64,000 nucleotides of DNA from the NCBI GenBank assembly GCA_020064725.1, contig JAGTWJ010000013.1, positions 310,001 to 374,000 of the forward strand, given 5' to 3'. Of the stretch, positions 38,763 to 50,380 are shown piece by piece. Source of the DNA: Drechslerella dactyloides (taxonomy: Eukaryota > Ascomycota > Orbiliomycetes > Orbiliales > Orbiliaceae). A program made the position numbers and the translations under genes. The notes beneath the pieces are model-generated. The model was not told the origin of the DNA and did not search any database. It saw only the letters and a list, made by a program, of their open reading frames with translations. Numbering within the stretch: the first letter of the stretch is position 1; each line of letters starts with the position of its first letter.

Positions 38763-40437
38763 ATTAAAATAATAATATAGATAATATTTATTAATATTAT
38801 TAAAAGTAGTAATTATTTAAATAAATAAAAACCCCCAAGAATATTTTAGTATTTTTTTTCTAAATAAGAATAATATTTTTTTTTTATATTAAAAAATCTA
38901 CTTATAGTTAAAAAGTATAGGTTTAAATAAAGGATTTTAATATTAATACTATTAAATAACAAATATAAAACAAAACCTTTATACTTTAATTTAAAAATCT
39001 ATATATATATTAAAAGAAAGAATATATTTTTTTATAATTTCTACATTTTTACAATTATTATTATATTATATTAAATTATTTTTTTATCTTCTTATATAAA
39101 TAACTAAAATTTATATAAATAAATAGTTTAAAATCTCTTTTATGATATATAGTCTATCCTAAATATTAATCTTAAGATAAATTTAATATAACTTAAATCT
39201 TAATATTATAATATTAAATTATAGTATTTTAATATAGTAAAGCTGAAAATATATAGAGATAGTAAATTCTAAAACTAAATTATATCATATAATAAGATTA
39301 TAAAATATAATAGATAAAAATTTTAGATTTAGATTCTGTATAATTATTATAGAAGATATTGATTATATATATTATATATAGAGTTTTTAGCTGCTATACT
39401 ACTTAAAGTTAGAATATATTAAAATTAAAAAACTTAAATTTTATATAATTAAAATAATCTTATCTCTTGTTTCTGAGATAGAATTATATTATTATAATTA
39501 TAAATAAAACTTTATTATTTACTTATCTATAAATATTTTATAATTTAAGATATGGTTTTTCAAAGTTTTTATTATATTAAGATAATATAGCTAATATAAC
39601 CAATCTATTTAGATATATATTATAGAGTAAAGTTAATATATTTTCAACTTAATATTTATATTCATCTACTAAATTATTAGCTAAAGATAAAGCTTTATTA
39701 AATAAATATAAAATAATTCTTAATATTTTAATATTTTTTAGCCAGTAGATAAATAAGATCTAAAGTATAGATTTTAAAATAATTAGGCTAACTTTTTAAC
39801 TACTATTACTATTATTATTATTTTATTAAATTTTTTTATTCTTTTTCTTTATTTTTTTATTAATTCCTAAAACTTAATTTTAGTATTATAAGTAAGAAAT
39901 AAAACTCTATAAAAATATTTAATAATAATAAAAATAATAAAATTATTAAATAAAGAAAAATAATAAAAATATAATTTTCTATTATTAAATTCTCTAAAAT
40001 TTTTTTATCTATAATAATTTTTATTATTAATAGATTTATTACTAGCTAAGATATATTTAATTTAAGATTAACAACACTTAATATAGAATTTTCAATCTTA
40101 TATTAATAAGAAATACTTTTTAATAAATTAAAAAAATAAAAGAAAGTATTAATCTAATATTACTATTATAATAATTTATTAAATTAGTATAAATTATAAT
40201 AATAAATACTAGATTTATATTAATTGCTATAATATACATCCTTACTATATAAAAAACTACTACATTATCACTTAGTAGGTCTATTACTGTCCTTATAACT
40301 GATATTATGATCCTTATCCTCCTCATTATCTTTATCACAGGCTTTACAGAAGTGTTTAAAGGCTTTTTATCTACTAGTAGGACCTCCAGTTATTACAATA
40401 ATTTTGATAATTATAATAATTATAATAATAATTATAA
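38763..40437. other. AT-rich DNA, no gene called
   Basis: RIP-like sequence. The minus open frame at 40120-40338 is hydrophobic and AT-driven and is not supported as a gene. Confidence 0.45.
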
Positions 40438-40439
40438 TA

Positions 40440-42332
40440 ACGTATTCCACAAGCGAGCGAACACCCTAAGCAAGTGAACACCCTCCCCACCCCACCCTAA
40501 CAAAAATACTACCTTCACTACTATACTATTACTAGAATAATACAAAAAATCTATATTATACTAATCTTAATTCTTAAAATATTTTTTAATAAGTTTGGAT
40601 ATTATAACTAAACTTATTATAATAATTATAATACAATATCTTCTTAAAGATAATCTTTAATTAAAGACTATTTTAATAATTTAAATATTCTATTTATTTA
40701 TTTTATTTATTTATAATATTATTATCTAAGATTTTATTAGTCTAGTATATAATAAATGTACTTTTTTACTATATATACTGTCTTTTTGTCTATTAATGCT
40801 TAGATAATGTCTGGTTTGTAGAATATAGTGTTATATTTTTTACCTGTATAAGTACTAGTTAATATATTATTATCTATATTCTTTTAATAAACTAGTCTAT
40901 AGCAGCCAATAATAATATTAGAAAATTATTTAGATATTAAATAATCTAATTTTTAATAAACTCTAATTATAAGCCAGCTTCTAAAGGGTTCATTAATGTT
41001 TTTATTATCTAAGTAGCTACTATATATATAATACCAAGGTATAAATTTACTAAAATAAGTATTAATAACTGGATATCTAGCTTTAAGAAAACCTTATTAA
41101 GATTATAAGATATAATTTTAGTTTTAATAAAGCTATTATATATATTTTTAGGTGTTATTATAATAGTGAATGTTTTATGGAACTTAGAAAAGAACTCCAG
41201 CTTACTAATATGATTAATATCTATATATATTAAGTCCTCCATTTGGTGACTATATGTCTATTTTAATGGTTTAAAGCATCTAATATCCAATAACTAAAGA
41301 AAATATAAAAAATGTGGTAATATATAAACTGTAATAATCTTATGCTTTTGGTAGTAAAGTTTAAAGGTAATTGAATAATAATTTTTATAACTATTTAAAA
41401 CTAATAGTTGATAATCTAAAATGTAGTACTGTATTGTAAATTAGTTAAAGTGTTTTATCTACTCTATAGTAAGTTTATTTGTTATTTAACTATTATTAAA
41501 GAGTGTAATAATCTAGTCCTTTGGTAAGCTAGTCTTTATATATTAGTTAATTAAATAATATTTGTTAGTTAGGATAATAAATGGTAATACTATCTAATTT
41601 TCTATATATATTTTTTGAATAATTGTTGCCTATTTATGATTCCCAGGCTGTGCTAGTTTTGTTTTATTACAGGTTTTAGTATCTATAATAATTATAGTGG
41701 AAAAGATTATGTTTATTATGAAGTCTGTTTTATTAAAATTATATATATCATTATTTATAATATTGTACTTAGTTTTTATAGCTTATATAAACTATAACTA
41801 ATTGCTAATAAGCTTATAATTTTTGTATTTAGTCTGCTAGTAGTCATACTTTCTAAATAAGCATGTTTGGAGCTTTGGATAATATTTTATAAAATTTATT
41901 GCCCAATTTTTGCCAACATAATATAAGTTATTGCCAGTATATGTTAATAGTAGTTGGTTGGTTATATCTTTTATACTATCTAATCTAAAATAAAAAGATT
42001 GTATATATAGCTTAAATATATACTAGATAATAATATCTTTTTTTAATTATATAAGATTTTATGATTTTAGTATACTATTATTCTATAAAAAATATCTATT
42101 ACACTGGTGGACAAAAGTTGTTTAAGGAATATTATATAATTTAGTTACTGTTGTAGTACTTAATTTTTTGTTTTTTTTTAAAATTCTAATAATTAAGATT
42201 ATTTGGGATTTAGTTGTAGAGGCTATTATTATAGTAATTATAGATATAGATAATAGTAAAGGAGAAAAGGAGGTAAGGTCGCTTAGTGGGGTGTTCGCTT
42301 GCTTGGGGTGTTCGCTCGCTTGTGGAATACGT
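40440..42332 (-). mobile_element. Fot1/pogo-type transposon, RIP-dead ('GAACA' subfamily)
   Basis: A complete element of 1,893 bp between TA at 40438-40439 and 42333-42334. Ends read inward ACGTATTCCACAAGCGAGCGA on both sides. The transposase relic is on the minus strand from about 42230 to 40570. The open frame 41009-41242 is a remnant downstream of the third catalytic Asp. Related copies at 36391 and 59441 are in the opposite orientation. Confidence 0.92.
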
Positions 42333-42334
42333 TA

Positions 42335-44537
42335 GTAATTATGGTAATTATAGTAATTATACTAGTTTCTATATTAATAAAATCTAAACTACTTAATATA
42401 AATATATCAAAACTAATATAACAATACTTATCATTTTTTTATAAATTATAAATCCTAATTCTTAAAATAATATATAAAGCTAATATACCACTTTTATAAC
42501 ATTCTATCACTAAACACCATTATCATCTTCTTAATAAAAGTACATCACCTACACACTATACCACCTATATAAAGCCAACAACCTTATATAGAAGAGCCAA
42601 CCCTAAAACATCCACCTATTTATAAATACACTATTAGATTATAATCTCCTTAGCCAATCTTTGCCTACTAATTATATCCATCACCAATATCATTACCCTA
42701 ATAAATTCATATTTATTTCTCCAAAGTACAATAAATATAATAGTTATTAACCAACTATTTCCCACCATTTTAAATTTTATAGATTTTTATAATAAGATTT
42801 TTATATTTATAATTTATATATAAAATATTATATTTTATAGTATTATATATTAATATTTCTACTCCTAATTTTATATCTTATATTATTTTAAATAAAATTA
42901 GAATTTATTTTATAACCTATTTTATTATATATTAAAGAGTAGGAAGTATTAGACAAATATCCTAAACTAAAATATATAATAAAATTAAACAATTAAATTA
43001 AAAAATAATATTTTTAAAAATCTTATAATTTTACTAGTTTTATAAACTTTAAGTTGAGGATTACTAAAATTATTAAAATTATTATTATTTAAAGTATAAT
43101 TTATAAGTATTATTATTAATAGATTAACTCATTTAGACTTAAAATTTATAATATATTTATTTTAGAAAACTCTTAAAAATTTATTTATAAGTTTTTATTT
43201 AAAAAAATAAATAAATATCAAAGTTTTTTTATAAAAAAGGTATAATATTAAGAATTAAAAATAGAAATAGAAATAGCTAAAAAAGTTATTTAAATAATAA
43301 TTACAAAAGTATAAGTCTTATTCTAAATAAAAGAAAAACTATAAAAATAATACATTTATTATATCTATTATAGAGCTTGTGAGCTTAAATTACTATTTTT
43401 AGCATACTTGTGTAAATCATAATATGTGACTTGTTTATATAAAAGAGATAAGCTGCTAAGTAGCTGGGCTTAGTGTAACTAATTTATGCTTAACTAAAGT
43501 TTAAAATCAAAAATTAAAATCAAAAGTTAACTTATCATCTAATAATAAGTTATTATATAGTTTAGTAAACTATTACTTTATTTGAATAAAGTATCTTTAT
43601 ATATATATAAATATTTATTTATTAATAAGTAAAATTTTTTTTTAAAAAATTATTGGTTAATTTAATATAGTAGAATCTTCTTAGTTATTTTTTTTATAAT
43701 ATATATATATATATATATAGTAACATCTTTACAAAAGATTTTAAATATATTTTAATTAAAGTTTTTATAAAAATAGATTCTTGTTATCTTAAGTTTAATG
43801 AGTAATCTAATCCTATAATAATATAAAAAATATAAAGAATTTCTAATAATACTAGATATTTTTAATAGAAAATAAAAAAGTAAGTAGATGAGTTTATTTA
43901 TAAATTAATAAACTCTACTTCATTATATAAAAAGATAAAAGTAAAAAAGATATAAAAAAAGATTATTTCTGGGAGTCTAAGTCTAAGAACTATAATAATA
44001 AAATTAAAGTTTATATTAAATTATAATAATCTAAAATAAATTCTATAATTTTTTTTATATAAATTAAAATAAAATTATTAGATATGTATCTAAAAAAATT
44101 AAATAATAATAAAAATTAATTAAGAACCTATAAACCAAATTACTTAAAAAATATCTTATTATCTATTTTATAGAAAAATCTTATAATAGATTATATGTTA
44201 AAGAATTTAAAAAGATAAATACTTTTAAATATAAATTAAAGTATAAATATAAGATAATTTCTATATAAAAGAATATTATATAAAATTTTCTTATAGAATA
44301 TCAATCTTTATAATAAATATAGAATAACTTATATTTTAATTAGCTCTTTTCTATATTTATAAAATTAATATAGATAGTAGATAATCTAACTACTTTATAA
44401 TAATAAATAGATTATAAATAATCTTCCTTTTCTACTATAAAAATAAAATTATAATTCTAACTAAAAGTCTACAAAATAGAAGTATTCTAAATCCAATATC
44501 CAAATTTATCTTTACAAACTATAATAATCCTTCCTTT
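42335..44537. other. AT-rich DNA, no gene called
   Basis: Sequence 42500-42780 is C-rich and G-poor on the plus strand, consistent with one-sided G-to-A mutation. Sequence 43370-43560 has a GC-richer patch of unknown origin. A short (TA)n run lies at about 43700-43723. No gene seen. Confidence 0.42.
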
Positions 44538-45834
44538 AATACCTTAAGCTAACAAAGACTAAAAATCTCAATTAATACTTACAAATCAACCATATTTTTA
44601 AAAGTAGCTATACTAAAACTGCTAACTTCCAATACTAATATTATTCTACTAGTTTTTATATTTTGGCTTACTAATAGATAAACTATAATATAATATTTAT
44701 AATATAGATTAAATATATTATTAAGGTTGAGTTAGTTTAATTAACAATTAATTATAATATATATTAATAGATAATTAATAATACTTGGTGTTAAATTTTT
44801 ATAATATTAATATTAGTTTTTAATCTAATTTAGATTTTTTAGATAACTAAAATATATATTAATTTAGTTTTGTTTATAAAATCTATAATATTTTATTATA
44901 TAATATTATTAATTTAGAAAATTAGGATAATTAAAGATATTAATTATAGTATTTACTTAAACTTAGGTAAAAAATAGGTAGTAAAGTAAAAAAATGGTGA
45001 ATAAAAAAAATTAAATAAAAATATTAAATATATCTATAATTTTAATTTATATTAATATTTATATTTTTATAAAATCTTAATTAAGAAAAATTAGAAGATA
45101 TATAAAATTTTTATTAAATTATTTATATAGAAATAATTTTAAAGAAAGGTTTAATTTAGTTTTTCTTGGTGTTTTTATTTGTTTATATGATTTTAGTTAT
45201 TTTAAATAATTTAAATAAGAATATTTAAATTTTATTATTATTTTATTTTATATTTATAGTATATTAATTAAATTATTAATATATTTTGTATACTTTTTAT
45301 ATACTTTTTTGTGTTTTGGAAACTTAAAGCTTAAAGCTTTGTATGGTTGATAATCACATTCTCAACTCTTATCTTTTGCTCAATCTGAATATTTGGTATG
45401 ATATTAACTGTATGTATTGTATTGTGATATTAGTTATATGTATTGAGACTGTATATATTGAATATGTATTGAATATTTGGGTTGAGTGAAAGATAAGAGT
45501 TAAGAATGTGATTGTTAGTTGTATGAGGTTTTGAGTTTTAAGTTTCTAAGATATAAGAGGGTGTGTAAAAGATATGTAAAATATATTAATAATTTAATTA
45601 ATATATTATAGATATAAAATAGAATAATAGTAGAATTTAAATATTCTTGTTTAAATTACTTAAAATAATTAAAATTATATAAATAAATAAAGGTACTAAG
45701 AAAAACTAAATCAAATTTTCTTTTAAAATTATTTTTATATAAGTAATTTAATAAAAATTTTATATATTTTCTAGTTTTTCTTGATTAAAACTTTATAAAA
45801 ATATAAATATTAATATAAATTAAAATTATAGATA

Positions 45835-45885
45835 ACGTCAATGATAAGCGAACGGATCAGACAAGCGAGCGGATCACCTCACCAC
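45835..45885 (+). repeat. Left TIR of the open transposon
   Basis: A 51-bp terminal inverted repeat identical to the inverted right end. Structure: 11 bp terminal part, AAGCGAACGGATCAGAC, then AAGCGAGCGGATCACC. The repeated AAGCGA block is the probable transposase binding site. Confidence 0.93.
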
Positions 45886-45936
45886 ACCTACGCGCCCACC
45901 ACTCCTCCTATACCTTATACCTCCACAACCACCGCA

Positions 45937-47550
45937 ATGCCTGCCTCTACGACCGAATCCAGAGTTCTTCTAGCTATTGAAGCTATGAAAAAAGACCAAG
46001 AATTAAGTATTCGAGCTGCTGCTAAGCATTATGATGTCCCTTATACCACCTTAGTCTGCCGATATAATGGCCGCTCTTCACGATGCGACAGCATCCCTAA
46101 ATCACGAAACCTTACAAAATTGGAGGAGGATGCCATTGTTCAATATATACTTGAGCTATGTGCGCGGTCTTTTCATCCTAGGCTGGGTAGTGTGGAAGAT
46201 ATGGCCAACCAGCTGCTGCTGGCGCGTAGCGACGATAGTACGCGACGCGAGCTACAGACGCGTCTGTCCAGGAAGTACGACTACCAGCGAGCGAAATGCG
46301 AAGATCCTGTACTTATCAGCAAGTGGTTTCAGCTAATAGAGGCTGTAAAGACCAAGTACGGCATCGCGGACAATGACATCTACAACTTCGACGAGACTGG
46401 CTTCGCAATGGGCATAATATCTACAACTACTGTTGTTACAGGTGCTGAAACACGCGATAAAGCTAAGCTGGCGCAGCCTGGGAATCGCGAGTGGGCAACA
46501 GTTATCCAGGGGATAGGCGCAGAAGGTTGGGCAGTGCCGCCATTTATTGTCCTCGCTGGGCAACACCACTTAGCTAGCTGGTATACAGCGACAAAGCTAC
46601 CAGCGGATTGGGTTATTGCGCTTTCTGATAACGGCTGGACGACGAACGAGCTCGCTCTACAGTGGCTAAAGCACTTCGACAAGTTTACAGCGCGGCGCTG
46701 CATTTCGGACTACCGGCTATTAGTCCTAGATGGTCACGAAAGCCACCACTCTGTTGCCTTTGAGCTATACTGCCAGGAGCATAAGATTGTCACAATCTGC
46801 ATGCCGCCGCATTCATCGCATATCCTCCAGCCACTGGATATTGGCTGCTTTGGGCCATTAAAGCAGGCGTATAGCCATGAGGTGGAGAGCTTGGTGCGCG
46901 CGTACGTTAACCATATCTCTAAGCTGGAGTTTCTCACCGGGTTCCACAAGGCGTTTACTGCTGCAATAACACCTAAAAACATACGCAGCAGCTTTGCTGG
47001 AGCTGGCATTGTACCTTATAACCCTGACAAAGTTTTATCAAAGCTGGATATACAGTTGCCAGCAGCTACTCCAGCGAATTCACGTCCAGGCACTGCGAAT
47101 GCGGCAGCTACCTGGACTACAAAAACACCATTAAACCCATCAGAGGCTAGCCTACAAGCAGGCCTGATCAAAAACCAGATTACCCAGTACCAGAATAGCT
47201 CTCCTACATTACTGCTAGCAGCTGTGGACCAGCTGTCTAAAGGGACACAGACTATAATGCATCAATTGGCACTTATACGTGCAGAGAACACAACACTGCG
47301 CTCTGCTAATGAAGCATTAAGTAAACGGCGGCGGGCAAAAAGACAGCGTATACAGCATGGAGGCATGCTCACCATACACCAGGCAGGTGATATACTGGAC
47401 CAAGACACCATAGGTAGGCAGCATAAGCAGGTAGAGCCAAAAAACTGTCAGGACAACATGCAGCCAGGAGGGGGCTCTGGAAGGGTATTGCGCTGCAGTC
47501 AATGCGGTAGAGCTGGGCATAATATTCGAACATGTCAAGAGGCATCTTAA
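45937..47550 (+). CDS. Fot1/pogo-type transposase (537 aa, internal deletion)
   Basis: A DDE transposase of the Tc1/mariner superfamily, pogo/Fot1 branch, which cuts and pastes its own element at TA sites in the nucleus. I chose the ATG at 45937 (MPASTTES...) because the upstream ATG at 45841 lies inside the TIR and its first residues only translate the TIR. Residue numbers from this Met: psq-type helix-turn-helix about 10-58 (IRAAAKHYDVPYTTLVCRY); catalytic Asp152 (NFDET), Asp265 (LVLDGHESHH) and Asp301 (PLDIGCF), i.e. DD35D; a predicted coiled coil about 425-460; a basic cluster KRRRAKRQR (463-471), a likely nuclear signal; and a C-terminal CX2CX4HX4C zinc knuckle (520-533). Related copies carry about 14 more residues after residue ~103 (a KNWVVNFVKxxP-type segment), part of the second CENP-B/Tc5-type helix-turn-helix. 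Their loss is in frame but probably harms DNA binding. Confidence 0.93.
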   Translation: MPASTTESRVLLAIEAMKKDQELSIRAAAKHYDVPYTTLVCRYNGRSSRCDSIPKSRNLTKLEEDAIVQYILELCARSFHPRLGSVEDMANQLLLARSDDSTRRELQTRLSRKYDYQRAKCEDPVLISKWFQLIEAVKTKYGIADNDIYNFDETGFAMGIISTTTVVTGAETRDKAKLAQPGNREWATVIQGIGAEGWAVPPFIVLAGQHHLASWYTATKLPADWVIALSDNGWTTNELALQWLKHFDKFTARRCISDYRLLVLDGHESHHSVAFELYCQEHKIVTICMPPHSSHILQPLDIGCFGPLKQAYSHEVESLVRAYVNHISKLEFLTGFHKAFTAAITPKNIRSSFAGAGIVPYNPDKVLSKLDIQLPAATPANSRPGTANAAATWTTKTPLNPSEASLQAGLIKNQITQYQNSSPTLLLAAVDQLSKGTQTIMHQLALIRAENTTLRSANEALSKRRRAKRQRIQHGGMLTIHQAGDILDQDTIGRQHKQVEPKNCQDNMQPGGGSGRVLRCSQCGRAGHNIRTCQEAS

Positions 47551-47633
47551 GCATGTAAATAAGCTATTTAGTATGTATCTAGCCCAAAGCTATAGTATTG
47601 TGGTGGTGAAATCAGTATTTTCGTTGAGATGGG

Positions 47634-47684
47634 GTGGTGAGGTGATCCGCTCGCTTGTCTGATCCGTTCGCTTATCATTGACGT
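47634..47684 (-). repeat. Right TIR of the open transposon
   Basis: Exact inverted copy of 45835-45885, followed by the TA target copy at 47685-47686. Confidence 0.93.
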
Positions 47685-48178
47685 TATATTTAATATTCCT
47701 ATTTAATTTTTTTTATTCACCATTTTTTTATTTTACTACCTACTTTTTACCTAAGTTTAAATAAATACTATAATTAGTATTTTTAACTGTTTTAATTTTC
47801 TAAATTAATAATATTATATAATAAAATATTATAAATTTTATAAATAAAACTAAATTAATATATATTTTAGCTATTTAAAAAATTTAAATCAAACTAAAAA
47901 CTAATATTAATATTATAAAAACCTAATATTAAACACTACCAGTTATCTATCAATATATATTATAATTAATTATTAATTAAATTAATTTAATTTTAATAAT
48001 ATATTTAATCTATATTATAGATATTATATTATAATTTACCCACTAATAAGCTAAAGTATAAAAGTTAACAAAATAATATTAATATTAGAAGTTAATAGTT
48101 CTAATATAGTTATTTCTAAAAATATAGTTGACTTGTAAGCACTAATCGAGACCTCTAGCCCTTACCAACCCAAAACAT

Positions 48179-49180
48179 CTATTATAACAAGTTATATTAT
48201 AATTAAAATATCTAGTATTTTACAAAAATTTAACTACAACTCTCTATTTTTTATTCAAATTTTAGTATTAACTCTAATATCAAATTTAATAATCTATAAT
48301 ATTATTCTATTGTTTAATAATTTATAGACAGCTGATTTTATATAGTCTGGTAAATATTATTTATATTTATAAAAAGAATTAACTCTGATTTTAATAAAAT
48401 ATAAATCCTGTAGCTAATATCTCTTTTTTTAAAAATATATCTAGATAATAATTTTGTTAGTATTGTTATTATTATAACTACTACTTCCACTAGTCTGTTT
48501 ATACCATATTATAAATGGATAAAATTTCTTATCTAATAGATATTTTATAGATGTTATATTTGAGATTTTATAATCAAAGAGAGAATTATTATGGTCTATG
48601 AAGGTATATTTGGGAGGTGGATTTGGAATTCTATTTAGTAGATTTATAATTAGAATAATAATTCTATCTTAATTTTATTAATTATTAACTTTTATTATTT
48701 TTAATTTCAATATTTCTAATATATTATTCTTACAGTTGGCTGTATACTAAAAATAGTAACTATAATAGCTGCCTCTATACTATACTTCCTAATTAAACAT
48801 AATTTATATTCCCTATCTTTTATTTACTTCTTAAGTTTAAATTGTTAATACCAGCTTAATTCCTAATAGTCTAAATAGTTTAAATTCTATATATATTATT
48901 TAAATCTATAGTTGTATTATCTTATTAATATATATATATATTTTAAAATAAGTAAGTGATGGTTAATTTGATATTATAGTAGTTATAATAGTGCTTATTA
49001 TCAACAAAAGTAAAAAAGATATTATTATACTTTTAATACTTAATACTATTATAGATATAGAGAGAGATAATAATATTATTTATTAAGTTTGTTTAATAGG
49101 ACTAGTCTTTTTTTATATACAAATGTGTTTAAACTAACTCAAGCCAAATATATGATCTTTTTATGATCATCTTAATTAAT

Positions 49181-49219
<39 letters not shown>

Positions 49220-50127
49220 ATTTATTGTCTCAACTCCAACATCACTTGTACACCATATCTTCAATATTTAGATTATATCTCCAGATCCTTATTAATTGTG
49301 TCATAAGGCTTGTATAGTTAGAATTTTGTATATTAAACTTAATTCTACACCTCCCACAACCCCTCTAATTTCCCTATATTATTTTCCTTTTTTTTCCTCT
49401 ATTCTAGTATTATATTATTTTTATATAATCTATCTTTAATTTTTTTTAAAATACTACTAGAATTATAATAATCACCTTTCTTTAAGAATCTTCTTACTTT
49501 AATAAATATCTTAAATAAAAATAAAGACTTTTATGGTCTCTATGAAATAATATATATTACTATATATAATTTTATTTTAATTTCAAAACAATCTTTCCAT
49601 CTTTAATATCATAAAATTATTAAATACCTTTGTAAAATGGTTGGTCTCACTATATACTAGTTCTATAATATTATGAAAGATGAAGGGCATAACTTAGAAG
49701 ATTTTTAAACATATTTTAGCTCTTTATGACATAACTAGTATTTAAGTATATCAAAATATTTTATAAGATTGTTTAATAGTACTTAATATCCATAGCTAAT
49801 AGAAGAAACTATTAGAATAATATTAATAATCCAGATTATATATTCTATTTATTTAATATATAAATCCTAAGTTATAAACAAAACTATTATAGTTAAACTT
49901 TTATTTAAATATTCTTTTTATCTTACTAAATTAATCTGATTTACTATATTAATTATTAAGTTAAAAACTTCTTTCTATAAGAATAATAATATTATAATAA
50001 CAGTTAATCATTATATTGGTGTCTTATAGCTACAATTTTCTCATAAATCCTATATATTATTTATAACATCTGTAGAAATAAAATTTTAGAAGAAATTTAT
50101 TTATATATAATTATTTAGTAAATTTAT
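48179..50127. other. AT-rich DNA, no gene called
   Basis: No gene recognised. It contains a (TA)n microsatellite at 49180-49216 and a less degraded pyrimidine-rich patch at about 49220-49400. Confidence 0.45.
49180..49216. repeat. (TA)n microsatellite
   Basis: About 18 uninterrupted TA units. It is the longest simple TA run in the window. Confidence 0.85.
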
Positions 50128-50129
50128 TA

Positions 50130-50378
50130 ACGTATTCCACAAGCGAGCGGACCACACAAGCGAGCGGACCACCCCATATAAACCAACACCCTACCAAAAC
50201 ACTTTTTATTGATAACTTAATCAATAATTAATTTAAAATTAGAATAAAATTAATCTTGTTTATATAAACTATTACAAATCTAAAAATATTTTTTTAAATT
50301 TTTTTTATATTAAATTAAAGAAATATACAAGGGGGGTGGTCCGGTCGCTTGTCTGGTCCAGTCGCTTATTGTTGACGT
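50130..50378 (-). mobile_element. 249-bp MITE, copy D
   Basis: Reverse complement of the element at 2256-2504, flanked by TA at 50128-50129 and 50379-50380. It is indistinguishable by eye from copies A and B although it lies 41 kb away. Confidence 0.93.
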
Positions 50379-50380
50379 TA

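Larger units (their letters stand above)
45835..47684 (+). mobile_element. Fot1/pogo-type transposon with open transposase
   Basis: A 1,850-bp element with TA at 45833-45834 and 47685-47686 and perfect 51-bp TIRs (45835-45885, 47634-47684). Each TIR starts ACGTCAATGATAAGCGAACG and carries two AAGCGANCGGATC motifs 17 bp apart. Base composition is normal and CpG sites are intact, in sharp contrast to everything around it and to the nine related copies. It is inserted in the right arm of the giant palindrome. It is 42 bp shorter than the ~1,892-bp relatives, and the missing segment falls inside the transposase gene. Confidence 0.95.
44538..48178. repeat. Giant palindrome, ~860-bp arms, split by a transposon
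   Basis: The left arm (44538 to about 45397) is the inverted complement of the right arm, which runs from about 45473 to 45832 and continues after the transposon from 47687 to 48178. The loop is about 75 bp of TGTATTG-rich sequence. Examples of pairing: CACATTCTCAACTCTTATCTT at 45356 with its mirror at 45490-45520, and AAAATGGTGAATAAAAAAAA at 44993 with its mirror at 47703-47724. The arms differ mostly by transitions, with the left arm more AT. The outermost paired bases lie near 44538 and 48178. It may be a large fold-back element or an inverted duplication, and the family is not recognised. Confidence 0.85.

Noticed and set aside
45841..45936. Upstream in-frame ATG of the open transposase, adding 32 residues
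   Set aside because: It lies inside the TIR and the added residues are just a translation of TIR and leader. The ATG at 45937 has a good context and starts where the degraded relatives start.
46067..47554. Several overlapping open frames on both strands within the transposase gene
   Set aside because: They are out-of-frame shadows of the GC-normal transposase gene without any recognisable domain.
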